Source of the DNA: Chloroflexota bacterium
GTDB taxonomy: Bacteria > Chloroflexota > Dehalococcoidia > Lucifugimonadales > UBA3495
Reading direction: 5' to 3'
Assembly: GCA_009840175.1 (NCBI GenBank)
Contig: VXOI01000107.1
Coordinates: 1 to 41,165, forward strand
Length of the DNA stretch: 41,165 nt
In this document: piece by piece, positions 1 to 7,335 of the stretch
Position numbering within the stretch: position 1 is the stretch's first letter
Layout of the letters: every line of letters starts with the position of its first letter
Notes under the pieces: generated by a model
The model's input: only the letters and a program-made list of their open reading frames with translations
What the model was told of the DNA's origin: nothing
Databases searched by the model: none
Program-made: the position numbers and the translations under genes

Positions 1-30
1 TCCCCTCCCCTTGCAATGGAGGCCCTCATA

Positions 31-67
31 TTCCCTCCCCCTCAGGGGGAGGGTTAGGGTGGGGGTG
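31..67. repeat. Dispersed palindromic repeat, family A (copy 1)
   Basis: A C/T-rich arm and a G-rich arm form a short hairpin, followed by GGGTTAGGGTGGGGGTG. The same layout recurs at 541-579, 3570-3608, 35474-35512, 36114-36153, 37670-37708 and 39991-40028. It lies upstream of the thioesterase gene. Bases 1-107 hold nothing else I can identify. Confidence 0.8.
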
Positions 68-107
68 AAATCCCAGCAACAGCAACCGACAGTAGAGCAA
101 CATACCC

Positions 108-536
108 ATGCCCCAATTCCAACCCCGGGACCCCGGCTACGCCGACCGCGTAGCCGCCACATTCCGAGACGAGTCCGCCGCCTCGCGCCGGGGCGGCGAA
201 CTCACGTTCGTCTCCCCCGGCGTGGTGGGAATCGCTCTGCCCTATCGGGAAGACCTCGCCGCCGCGCCCTGCGAAATACATCGGAGCTTTGTAGCCGCCG
301 TGCTGGACGACGCCTGTGTCCTGGCCGCGCTGAGCCTCACTTCCCCCGGCGACTCTGTGACCACCGCCGAATACAAGCTGAACTTCCTCGCCCCGGCGAC
401 CGGCAGCCAAGTCACTGTCCGCGCCGAAGTCCTCCGCCCCGGCCGCAGCATCACCGTCTGCCGCGCCGACGCCCTCGCCGACGGACACTTGGCGGCGCGG
501 ATGCTGGCGACGCTGGCCGTCTCCCGCCCGCCCTAG
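108..536 (+). CDS. PaaI-like hotdog-fold acyl-CoA thioesterase
   Basis: This 142-residue protein has the length and layout of the single-domain hotdog thioesterases of the PaaI/DUF4442 type, which hydrolyse acyl- or aryl-CoA thioesters in the cytoplasm. The helix-start signature is the IH pair at residues 57-58, followed by the hydrophobic helix with acidic residues D67 and D68 (VLDD). After it come the strands expected of the fold (AEYKLNFLAPA, VTVRAEVLRPG, CRADALADG). The start is ATG; no strong Shine-Dalgarno sequence is seen. A repeat lies just upstream and another immediately after the stop. The likely substrate is an aromatic or medium-chain acyl-CoA, but that is inferred from the family and from the CoA-heavy neighbourhood, not read from residues. 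Confidence 0.75.
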   Translation: MPQFQPRDPGYADRVAATFRDESAASRRGGELTFVSPGVVGIALPYREDLAAAPCEIHRSFVAAVLDDACVLAALSLTSPGDSVTTAEYKLNFLAPATGSQVTVRAEVLRPGRSITVCRADALADGHLAARMLATLAVSRPP

Positions 537-540
537 CCAG

Positions 541-579
541 TTCCCTCTCCCTTTGGGAGAGGGTTAGGGTGAGGGCGTC
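541..579. repeat. Dispersed palindromic repeat, family A (copy 2)
   Basis: TTCCCTCTCCCTTTGGGAGA begins a hairpin followed by GGGTTAGGGTGAGGGCGTC. It starts five bases after the thioesterase stop codon and could act as a transcript 3' structure, but the same unit occurs in unrelated contexts and even inside a gene, so it is best treated as a dispersed repeat. Confidence 0.85.
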
Positions 580-644
580 CCCGACAGTAGCGCACAGACC
601 GCCGCTTTGCTAAACTCGAAGCACCAATCGGAAAGGAGACCGCA

Positions 645-1421
645 ATGATCGGACAGCTAGTTCGCTACGAATTGCAGGAAGGTGTCGCCTTCCTCACCCT
701 CAACAATCCAGGACGCCGCAACGCTCTGTCTAGCGAACTGTTGGGCGAACTGAAGGAGCTGTTCCGCGAGTTCGATGACGACGATGCCGTCCGCGTGGTG
801 GTGCTGCGCTCCGAAGGCCCGGTGTTCAGTTCCGGCCACGACCTCAACGAAATCATAGACCGCGACGCCGAAGCCTACACCGCCGTCTTCGCCCTCTGCA
901 CCGAGGTTATGGAGGCCATACGCCTGCTGCCCAAGCCTGTCATCGCCCAGGTGCAGGGCTTGGCCACCGCTGCCGGATGCCAGCTCGTCGCCACCTGCGA
1001 CCTGGCCGTTGCCGCCGAATCTGCTTCCTTCGCCACGCCCGGCGTGCAGATTGGCCTCTTCTGCACCACCCCCGGCGTAGCCCTCGCCCGCTCCGTTGCC
1101 ACCACCAAGAAGGCCATGGAGATGCTGCTCACCGGCACCCCCGTTCTCGCATCCGAAGCCCTCGAAATCGGACTCATCAACCGCGTGGTTCCTGACGAAG
1201 ACCTCGAAGTCAGTGTAGCCGCCCTCGCCCGCCAGATAGCCGGGGCCAGCGCCCAGACCCTCGCCATAGGCAAGCCCGCCTTCTACCGGCAGATCGAGCT
1301 GGACCGCCCCGCCGCCTACGATGTGGCCCAGAAGGTGATGGTAGACAACCTGCTGAAAGAGGACGCCCACGAAGGCATAACCGCCTTCCTCCAAAAGCGC
1401 GACCCGGAGTGGAAGTACTAG
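645..1421 (+). CDS. Enoyl-CoA hydratase/isomerase family protein (ECHDC3-like)
   Basis: The 258-residue protein is a full-length crotonase-fold enzyme. The first oxyanion-hole segment is FSSGHDL near residue 65 and the second is the ATAAGCQL region near residue 110. The position of the first catalytic glutamate of classical hydratases (PEI) is glycine here (PGVQIG), while the second is kept in AMEMLLTG. This resembles the ECHDC3-like branch, so ordinary hydratase activity is uncertain. AAAGGAGA at 632-639 is a good ribosome binding site for the ATG at 645. The gene stands alone on the plus strand between the thioesterase and a DUF3800 gene. The reaction is probably on an acyl-CoA, possibly isomerisation; the substrate is not recognisable. 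Confidence 0.85.
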   Translation: MIGQLVRYELQEGVAFLTLNNPGRRNALSSELLGELKELFREFDDDDAVRVVVLRSEGPVFSSGHDLNEIIDRDAEAYTAVFALCTEVMEAIRLLPKPVIAQVQGLATAAGCQLVATCDLAVAAESASFATPGVQIGLFCTTPGVALARSVATTKKAMEMLLTGTPVLASEALEIGLINRVVPDEDLEVSVAALARQIAGASAQTLAIGKPAFYRQIELDRPAAYDVAQKVMVDNLLKEDAHEGITAFLQKRDPEWKY

Positions 1422-1470
1422 ATGCAGTATTTATGACAGAATAGGATACGGTTTCTTGAGGCGGCTATGG

Positions 1471-1485
1471 TAGAATAAGCTAGTG
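1471..1485 (+). promoter_or_regulatory. Candidate leaderless -10 element for the DUF3800 gene
   Basis: TAGAAT at 1471-1476 lies six bases before the GTG start at 1483, so transcription would begin at or next to the start codon. No Shine-Dalgarno sequence precedes the gene. The -35 region is weak. The same -10/GTG spacing is seen at the toxin gene at 33466. Confidence 0.4.
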
Positions 1486-2325
1486 GATGTCGTACCTGCC
1501 TTCATAGATGAAACTGGTGTGCTCACACAGAGCACCAAGGAGCAACCCGTATATGGTATCGGGTTGCTCCTTGTTAACGACTCTGACAGGGTTACAGATA
1601 GCTTTTATGATCTCCATTTTCGTTATGGATCAGAAAGAGCTACTAGACGTTCTCAGGTTAGGCAGACAGTGAAGGATCGGGATGGTTCCGTGACTCTTAC
1701 AGAGCTTGATCGGCTGATGTGGAGCACTAGACACTACGAGTACAAGTATTCTGAAATTTCTCCACACAATTTGCAGAGCTATATCGATTTATTAAATTTG
1801 TACTTTTCTTATGATTGCTTGGAATTTCACGCCTTGATGGTGGACAGAACGGAACCCGGGTTTAACCTGTCTCTATGGAACAATGACCCGTGGGAGGCCT
1901 ATGTGAGCCTGACTCGAGAGTTGCTGGAGGAAAAACTTTCTCGACCCGCATTCGCACTGGTTGATTTTCAAAGAAGACCGAATAGTTCTGGTATCAGCCT
2001 AGAAAACACTTTATCTTCTGCCGCTAATGTCGCTGGATGTCTTCGAGCATCTTCAGAAACTCAAGTCTTCTTACAACTAGTTGATGTGCTGTTGGGGTGC
2101 GTTCAAGCGGATTGGAAAGATCGAAATGGATTCTATGCCCCGGAATCAGGAAGAGCCCAATCGAAGAGGGAGTTGCTGAATTTCCTAAAGGGGCGCCTCG
2201 GATTGACTGCTAGCAAACCGTTGTTTTCTCGTACTGAGCGTGTTACGGAGATTTCTGGTCCTTTGACCTTCAGTGTGCGCCTGAAAGAGGTATCCGCGGC
2301 TATGTCTGGCGCTCTTCCCGATTAG
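1483..2325 (+). CDS. DUF3800 family protein
   Basis: This 280-residue protein has the hallmarks of DUF3800, a family with an RNase H-like fold and unproven function that is often found with mobile or defence genes. The N-terminal strand carries the FIDETG acidic motif (residues 7-12). A second acidic strand reads ALVDFQ near residue 160, and the C-terminal helix has FLQLVDVLLG near residue 198. These three acidic positions would form a metal site. The start is GTG, with no ribosome binding site but a -10-like box six bases upstream. Base composition is clearly more AT-rich than the flanking metabolic genes, which suggests horizontal acquisition. A perfect 10-bp inverted repeat lies inside the first 90 bases of the gene. 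A nuclease role is inference. Confidence 0.75.
   Translation: MDVVPAFIDETGVLTQSTKEQPVYGIGLLLVNDSDRVTDSFYDLHFRYGSERATRRSQVRQTVKDRDGSVTLTELDRLMWSTRHYEYKYSEISPHNLQSYIDLLNLYFSYDCLEFHALMVDRTEPGFNLSLWNNDPWEAYVSLTRELLEEKLSRPAFALVDFQRRPNSSGISLENTLSSAANVAGCLRASSETQVFLQLVDVLLGCVQADWKDRNGFYAPESGRAQSKRELLNFLKGRLGLTASKPLFSRTERVTEISGPLTFSVRLKEVSAAMSGALPD
1539..1570 (+). other. Perfect inverted repeat inside the 5' end of the DUF3800 gene
   Basis: GGAGCAACCC at 1539-1548 pairs exactly with GGGTTGCTCC at 1561-1570 across a 12-base loop. It lies about 56 bases after the start codon and is not followed by a T-run, so it is not a standard terminator. It could be an mRNA hairpin or a protein-binding palindrome. 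Confidence 0.45.
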
Positions 2326-2422
2326 CGGGACAAGCGTTCTCCAGCCACTCCGCGGATATAACGATGTGACCATACCGTAATATAGCCACAACTGTCAATG
2401 TTGGTTAAACCGACCTTAACCC

Positions 2423-3502
2423 CTAGAACGTAATCACGCTGCGGGCCACGCTGCCCTCCTTCATGTACTCGAAGGCGTCGTTGATGTCCTCCAGGCCCAG
2501 GCGCCGCGACACCAGCTCGTCCAGCTTCAGGCGGCCCTGCAGGTAGAACTCCACGTACTGCGGCATATCGGTGCGGAAGTGGTTGGAGCCCATGCTGCTG
2601 CCCTGGATGCGCCGCTCCCGCAGGAATGACGGGCCGTCCAGCTCGATCTTGGTGCCCTGCGGAATCATGCCGATGATGGTGGCGGTGCCGCCAGCCCGCA
2701 GCATATGGAACGACTGCTCCGCCGTCTCCTTCTTGCCGATGGCCTCGAAGGAATAGTCCACGCCGCCGTTGGTCAGGTCTCGCACTTTCCTCACCACGTC
2801 GCCGCCTGATGCGTCAATGACCTCGGTGGCCCCGAACTCCTGGGCCAGGGTCAGCTTGGTCTCCACCGCGTCTATGGCGATGATGCGCAGCGCGCCCGCC
2901 AGCGCCGCTCCCTGTATGGCGTTCAGGCCCACACCGCCGCAGCCGATGACCGCCACGGTGCTGCCGGGACGCACGGCGGCGGTGTTCAGCGCCGCGCCCA
3001 GACCGGTGGTCGCGCCGCAGCCGATGAGCGCCAACTGCTCGAAAGGCACGTCGCGCTCGATCTTCACCACCGCGTTCTCGTGCACCAGCATCTGCTCGGC
3101 ATATGACGACAGGTTGGCGAACTGCATCACCTCCTGCCCGTTCTGGCTCAGGCGCGGGGTCTCGTTGGGGTTGCGAGTCAGCCCCGTCCGGGAGCACAGC
3201 ACCGTGCGGCCCTCGGTGCATCGCTCGCAGGTCCCGCAGAACACTGACAGGCAGGTAATCACCCGGTCGCCGGGCTTCACGTAGTCCACTAGCTCGCCCA
3301 CGGACTCGATGGTCCCGGCGGCCTCATGCCCCAGGATTATCGGCGTCGGCGTAGAGTACAGCCCCTCCATGAAGTGCAAGTCGCTGTGGCAAACGCCGCT
3401 GGCCCCGGTGCGCACCAGCACCTCCCGCGGGCCGGGCGACGCCACATCCACTTCCTCAATCTCCAGGGGCTGGTTAACTTCCCGCATCACTGCTGCTTTC
3501 AT
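2423..3502 (-). CDS. Zinc-dependent alcohol dehydrogenase (MDR family, class III-like)
   Basis: This 359-residue medium-chain dehydrogenase has a complete zinc machinery. The catalytic-zinc residues are C38, H59 with E60, and a cysteine near 162 in IGCGATTG. The structural-zinc cysteines are C89, C92, C95 and C103. The nucleotide-binding motif GCGGVG near residue 187 is followed by an aspartate at the end of the second strand (AIDA), which favours NAD+ over NADP+. It would oxidise an alcohol or a formaldehyde-mycothiol/glutathione-type adduct in the cytoplasm; the sequence does not fix the substrate. AGGTGAG precedes the ATG. It converges with the DUF3800 gene across a 97-base spacer that contains only a short GGTTAA/TTAACC inverted repeat. 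Confidence 0.9.
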   Translation of the reverse strand: MKAAVMREVNQPLEIEEVDVASPGPREVLVRTGASGVCHSDLHFMEGLYSTPTPIILGHEAAGTIESVGELVDYVKPGDRVITCLSVFCGTCERCTEGRTVLCSRTGLTRNPNETPRLSQNGQEVMQFANLSSYAEQMLVHENAVVKIERDVPFEQLALIGCGATTGLGAALNTAAVRPGSTVAVIGCGGVGLNAIQGAALAGALRIIAIDAVETKLTLAQEFGATEVIDASGGDVVRKVRDLTNGGVDYSFEAIGKKETAEQSFHMLRAGGTATIIGMIPQGTKIELDGPSFLRERRIQGSSMGSNHFRTDMPQYVEFYLQGRLKLDELVSRRLGLEDINDAFEYMKEGSVARSVITF

Positions 3503-3569
3503 AGCTCACCTGTCTCAATTACTGTAAGAGTGGGTTGCATTTAACCAGCAGGCTAATGGTCTGTCAAAA

Positions 3570-3608
3570 TTCCCTCTCCCTCTGGGAGAGGGTTAGGGTG
3601 AGGGCGTC
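3570..3608. repeat. Dispersed palindromic repeat, family A (copy 3)
   Basis: TTCCCTCTCCCTCTGGGAGA is followed by GGGTTAGGGTGAGGGCGTC. Read on the minus strand, the element enters the end of the neighbouring hydrolase gene and supplies its last residues and TAA stop. Confidence 0.9.
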
Positions 3609-4690
3609 TCCCGGAGACCCTCGAACCACGGCATCACCACGCGTTCGTTGACGCCTGAGCAGTGGGAATGCCCCCAGTCCGGCAGTTCCTCGTACTTCGC
3701 GTTGTAGCCGAGGCGTTGCAGCAGGGCATGGCCTCTGCGTATCGGCTCCACCGGAAAGATGTGGTCGTGCACCCCGTGAACGATGCAGATAGGCAGTTCT
3801 AGCCCCTGCCTGCCCCGCAGCATATCGTCCATCATCCCCGTGAAGTCGGCGGCCACCGGCGCAATTCCGGCGAACAGCTCGGCGCGGCTCAACCCCAGCA
3901 GGTAGGTGAACGTCCCCCCGTCAGACAGTCCTGACAGATACACCCGGCCCCTGTCGACCGAGTACTCGTCACATACTTCATCCAGCATCGCCGCCACTGA
4001 CCGGGTGTCGCGCTCCGGTTGCAGAATGGACCAAGTAACATCGAGGGACTTGGAGGACAGCAGCAGATAGCCCATGCTCTTGGCTGGTCGCAGCCACGAC
4101 CAGATGAAATGGTCGCCGCGCCCGTAGGCCCCGTGCAGGCAGACGATGAGCGGCCACTTCCGGCCCGGCGTGTAGCTCTCCGGCACGTACAGAGAGTAGT
4201 CGGCCAGCGGCGCGGCCCGTCGGCGGTGTATCACCCCGACGGGTGCGTCTGCGTCCGGCGAGGGCGTTTCCAGCGCATCCCGCTCCGCCATCGCGTCGGG
4301 CAGCAGCCAGTATTGTTGCAGCGTCGGCGTGTGCTCGCGGATGCCATACAGCAGGTTCAGGCCCCGGTACAACGCCCGGCGCATATCCAGGCCGGCAAGA
4401 GAGTAGGCGCTTTCGCTGGCGTTCAGAAATGTCTGGGAAGCGTTGCCCAGATGCCGAATCGCAGCAGTAGAGACGTCGTGGAATCGTAGCATTGAATCGG
4501 GCGGCGTTGGCCATCCTAATCCGGCAATCAGACCGTCAAACCCATCCGGCGCTACTTCGCGCAACTGCCCCTGAAACTCATCCAGCCGCTCCACACGCAT
4601 ATTTTCCTGGATGGCCTCGAAGGTTCGCAGGAACGCCAGGAGCTTTTCTTCGGCGGTCTGAATTACCTCAGCGTAATCGTCGTTTGCCAT
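3593..4690 (-). CDS. Alpha/beta-hydrolase esterase with N-terminal helical extension
   Basis: The C-terminal half (about residues 165-360) is an alpha/beta hydrolase of the PHB-depolymerase/esterase D type. It has the oxyanion-hole motif CLHG (184-187), nucleophile S256 in GLSDGG, acid D309 in HGVHD and H341 in DWGHSH. The first 140 residues are helical and unlike the core; they may be a lid or interaction domain. There is no signal peptide, so it should be cytoplasmic. The final residues ETPSP and the TAA stop are encoded by a family A repeat, so the native C-terminus has probably been replaced. It likely cleaves an ester; the substrate is unknown. Confidence 0.8.
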   Translation of the reverse strand: MANDDYAEVIQTAEEKLLAFLRTFEAIQENMRVERLDEFQGQLREVAPDGFDGLIAGLGWPTPPDSMLRFHDVSTAAIRHLGNASQTFLNASESAYSLAGLDMRRALYRGLNLLYGIREHTPTLQQYWLLPDAMAERDALETPSPDADAPVGVIHRRRAAPLADYSLYVPESYTPGRKWPLIVCLHGAYGRGDHFIWSWLRPAKSMGYLLLSSKSLDVTWSILQPERDTRSVAAMLDEVCDEYSVDRGRVYLSGLSDGGTFTYLLGLSRAELFAGIAPVAADFTGMMDDMLRGRQGLELPICIVHGVHDHIFPVEPIRRGHALLQRLGYNAKYEELPDWGHSHCSGVNERVVMPWFEGLRETPSP

Positions 4691-4768
4691 AGGGCCACCC
4701 CTAACGTCAGCGGTTCGTGAGAGTAATGATAACCAAGGTCTCAGCTTCGTGGTATCCGATACTCCGCT

Positions 4769-4774
4769 TATAAT
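4769..4774 (+). promoter_or_regulatory. Candidate -10 element upstream of the LuxR-type regulator
   Basis: A consensus TATAAT is preceded at 17 bases by a poor -35 (TTCGTG, 4746-4751). It lies 70 bases ahead of the TTG start. Apart from this, the 154-base spacer 4691-4844 shows nothing. Confidence 0.4.
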
Positions 4775-4844
4775 TCGTACATGGGCCAGAAAAAGACTGA
4801 GGATTAGGTTCTAATCAATCCCTGCGGGTCTCTGGAGCTATGTT

Positions 4845-5471
4845 TTGAACACCCTGCGTATTCTCATCGTTGCCGATGACCCTCTGGCCCGGGCCGGACT
4901 GGCAATGCTGCTGGCCGGGCAAGCTGACTGCGCCGTCGTCGGCCAGCTTTCCGCGGGGGCCGTCGGGTCGGCTGACTTGGACATCTACCATCCCGACGTA
5001 ATCCTATGGGACTTGGGCTGGAACCCGGTTCCGAATCTGGACCTCATGGCTGAGTTGTCCAACACAACCCCCCCTGTCGTAGCCCTGCTGTCGGCCCCAA
5101 CCCTTGCAGCCGAGGTTTGGGCCGCCGGGCCGAGAGGACTTTTGCCCCGAGACACTGTTGCGGTAGGTCTAAACGCAGCCCTGGCCGCCGTTGCTCAAGG
5201 ATTAGTCGTTATTGATGGAGACCTCAGCGCCGCCCTTTTGCCATCAGGAGAGCAGGCTCCGGCAACGGCAATGGGAGATTTGACTCCCCGGGAGCAGGAA
5301 GTGCTGCAATTGCTGGCCGAGGGACTGCCCAACAAGGCCATAGCCTCGCAACTAAACATCAGCGAACACACCGTCAAGTTTCACGTCAACGCCATTATGG
5401 GCAAGCTGGGGGCCCAGAGCCGCACCGAGGCGGTAACCCGGGCCACCCGCGCCGGACTAATCCTCCTTTAA
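4845..5471 (+). CDS. NarL/LuxR-type response regulator with atypical receiver
   Basis: This 208-residue protein has an N-terminal receiver-like domain (1-125) and a C-terminal LuxR helix-turn-helix (146-208: LTPREQEVLQLLAEG, then SEHTVKFHV). The acidic pair D11-D12 and a candidate phospho-acceptor D56 (ILWDL) are present. The conserved lysine of receivers is missing, because the usual LLKD-like motif reads LLPRD, and the intervening loop is short. It may be poorly phosphorylated or ligand-gated. The start is TTG, supported by GGAG at 4834-4837 seven bases upstream; the ATG at 4840 is out of frame. No sensor kinase is adjacent. The two protease genes downstream are plausible targets, an inference from position only. 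Confidence 0.85.
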   Translation: MNTLRILIVADDPLARAGLAMLLAGQADCAVVGQLSAGAVGSADLDIYHPDVILWDLGWNPVPNLDLMAELSNTTPPVVALLSAPTLAAEVWAAGPRGLLPRDTVAVGLNAALAAVAQGLVVIDGDLSAALLPSGEQAPATAMGDLTPREQEVLQLLAEGLPNKAIASQLNISEHTVKFHVNAIMGKLGAQSRTEAVTRATRAGLILL

Positions 5472-5614
5472 TCCAGCCTGGCAATTCTTCCAGGTACACT
5501 CCTAACCAGATGGGTAATGTGAGCCTGCCTTTCCGTTGCTAAATTAGGATAAGCCGAAGATGAATCGCTTTCCATAGCCGTTCAATAACCGGCAAACTCG
5601 AGGAGGAAGAAATC

Positions 5615-6514
5615 ATGCCGGAAATCTTGACCAGTCTATCCAACGATTTAGCCGCGACGGTGGAGTCGGTTGGCTCCGGCGTGGTGCGAGTCGAAGGGCG
5701 CAAACGCCTGCCTGCCAGCGGGGTAGTATGGTCGCCCGATGGCGTCATAGTTACCGCGCATCACGTGGTGGAGCAGGACGACAACATCAAGGTTGGCCTG
5801 CCCGACAACCAGTCCGTACCGGCGGCTCTGGTGGGAAGAGACCCCAGGATTGACCTGGCCCTGCTGCGGGTTCAAGCCGAGGGACTGACCGCTCCCGCCT
5901 GGGTGGAACCGGACAGCCTGCGGGTAGGCAACCTGATGCTGGCCTTGGGGCGCCCCGGTCAGGGCGTCCGCGCCACCATGGGGATTCTCAGCGCCCTGGG
6001 CAATAGCTGGCGCACTCCTGCGGGCGGCACTCTCGACCGCTACTTGCAGAGCGATGTAACCATGTATCCGGGGTTCTCCGGCGGGCCGATGGTGGACGCG
6101 CCGGGACGGATACTGGGGATAAACTCCTCGGCATTGCTCCGGGGCGGCACTACCCTGACCATTCCCGCCCCCACGGTACGCCGTATAGTGGAGACTCTGC
6201 TGGCTCACGGACGCATCAAGCAGGGATATCTGGGAATCGGCGCACAGCCCATCCGTCTTCCAGAAGAATTGGCCAAACAACTGGACCAGGAAACCGGGCT
6301 GCTGCTGATGTCGGTGGAATCCGGAGGCCCGGCGGAAAAGGGCGGTCTGTTCTTCGGCGATACCATCGTATCCTTGGCCGGGCAGCCGGTGCGTCATCTG
6401 GATGACCTGTTTGCCCTCCTGACGGGCGACCAAGTGGGCCAATCGGTGCCGGTGTCAATCCTGCGGGGCGGGCAGTCTCACCAGTTGTCAGTCATCGTCG
6501 GCGAGCGTGTCTAG
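5615..6514 (+). CDS. Trypsin-like S1C serine protease with PDZ domain (HtrA-like, soluble)
   Basis: This 299-residue protein has a trypsin-fold protease domain (about 1-195) and one PDZ domain (about 205-295). The catalytic triad is H50 (TAHHV), D80 (DLALL) and S155 (FSGGP, where most relatives have NSGGP). The PDZ carboxylate-binding loop YLGIG starts near 209. Unlike DegP/DegS there is no signal peptide or membrane anchor, so it should act in the cytoplasm unless exported by an unseen route. AGGAGGAAG at 5601-5609 is a strong ribosome binding site for the ATG. A second, shorter protease follows 100 bases later. It probably degrades damaged protein or performs regulatory cleavage; the substrates are unknown. 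Confidence 0.88.
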   Translation: MPEILTSLSNDLAATVESVGSGVVRVEGRKRLPASGVVWSPDGVIVTAHHVVEQDDNIKVGLPDNQSVPAALVGRDPRIDLALLRVQAEGLTAPAWVEPDSLRVGNLMLALGRPGQGVRATMGILSALGNSWRTPAGGTLDRYLQSDVTMYPGFSGGPMVDAPGRILGINSSALLRGGTTLTIPAPTVRRIVETLLAHGRIKQGYLGIGAQPIRLPEELAKQLDQETGLLLMSVESGGPAEKGGLFFGDTIVSLAGQPVRHLDDLFALLTGDQVGQSVPVSILRGGQSHQLSVIVGERV

Positions 6515-6564
6515 AGGGTGTCTGACTGCGACGTTGGGAAGGATATATTGGCAACGTGGTTGCA

Positions 6565-6587
6565 GGGGCGGCCCTTGTGGCCGCCCC
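6565..6587. repeat. GC-rich palindrome between the protease genes
   Basis: GGGGCGGCC (6565-6573) and GGCCGCCCC (6579-6587) form a perfect 9-bp stem with a 5-base loop. It lies in the 100-base spacer between the two proteases. It resembles other dispersed GC palindromes in the window but has no second copy here. It could attenuate transcription into the second gene. Confidence 0.6.
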
Positions 6588-6614
6588 CGAGCGCCTTGGA
6601 AACAGGAGAGAGCT

Positions 6615-7223
6615 ATGTCAGCATTGTTGCAGCGGTTGAACGAGGAAATGGGAGACGTTGCGGATGACGCCAGGCGCAGCCTGGTGCAGGTACGCAGCGG
6701 CAGGCAAGGCGGCGGCGCCGGCGCCATCTGGCGCCCGGATGGGTTGGTCGTCACCAATGCCCATGTGGTCAGAAACCGCTCCCTCCAGATCACTCTGCCC
6801 GACGGCAGCAATCTTCCGGCCCGAATCCTGGCCCATGACCCGGCCCGCGACCTGGCGGCCTTGTCGGTGGACGCTTCCGGGCTGCCCCCCATAGAGCTGG
6901 GAGACTCCCGGACCCTCCGGCCAGGGCAGTGGGTAATGGCCCTGGGGCACCCGTGGGGCGTTTCCGGAGCCGCTACCGGAGGAGTGGTAATCGGCGTGGG
7001 CGAAAACTTGCCGGAGATACCCCAGTCCGGCCGGGAGTGGATTGCGGTCAGCCTCCACCTCCGGCCCGGGCATTCCGGCGGGCCGCTGGTCGATGACAAG
7101 GGGCGGCTCGTGGGCATCAACACTATGATGATGGGCCTAGAGGTGGGGATGGCCGTGCCGGTGCACGAGGTCAAGACTTTCTTGGAGGAGGAACTGGGGA
7201 AGGAGGCAAAGGAAAGTAGATAA
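6615..7223 (+). CDS. Trypsin-like S1C serine protease without PDZ domain
   Basis: The ATG at 6615 is chosen because GGAGAG lies just upstream and homology to the neighbouring protease begins here; longer in-frame extensions run through the GC palindrome. The 202-residue product is a bare protease domain with the triad H50 (TNAHV), D79 (DLAAL) and S154 (GHSGGP). The histidine and aspartate positions match those of the upstream paralogue almost residue for residue, which points to tandem duplication followed by loss (or gain) of the PDZ domain. There is no signal peptide or membrane segment. It may act together with, or process, the PDZ-bearing enzyme. Confidence 0.85.
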   Translation: MSALLQRLNEEMGDVADDARRSLVQVRSGRQGGGAGAIWRPDGLVVTNAHVVRNRSLQITLPDGSNLPARILAHDPARDLAALSVDASGLPPIELGDSRTLRPGQWVMALGHPWGVSGAATGGVVIGVGENLPEIPQSGREWIAVSLHLRPGHSGGPLVDDKGRLVGINTMMMGLEVGMAVPVHEVKTFLEEELGKEAKESR

Positions 7224-7261
7224 TTGGCGGTCTCTCCCAGCCTGTTACCCGGGCTCCGTCT

Positions 7262-7290
7262 TTGCCGGCGACCTGCAGCGCGCTTATAAT
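7262..7290 (+). promoter_or_regulatory. Sigma70-like promoter for the alpha/beta hydrolase
   Basis: TTGCCG (7262-7267) is separated by exactly 17 bases from a consensus TATAAT (7285-7290). It lies about 46 bases ahead of the ATG at 7336, giving a leader long enough for the AGGAGG ribosome binding site. Confidence 0.65.
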
Positions 7291-7335
7291 CCGCATGAAC
7301 CAAATCGTGGGAAAATGCGTGCAGGAGGCCGGACA

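Noticed and set aside
11-613. Arginine/proline-rich open frame at the left end
   Set aside because: It is an alternate-frame shadow of the thioesterase gene and runs through two repeats.
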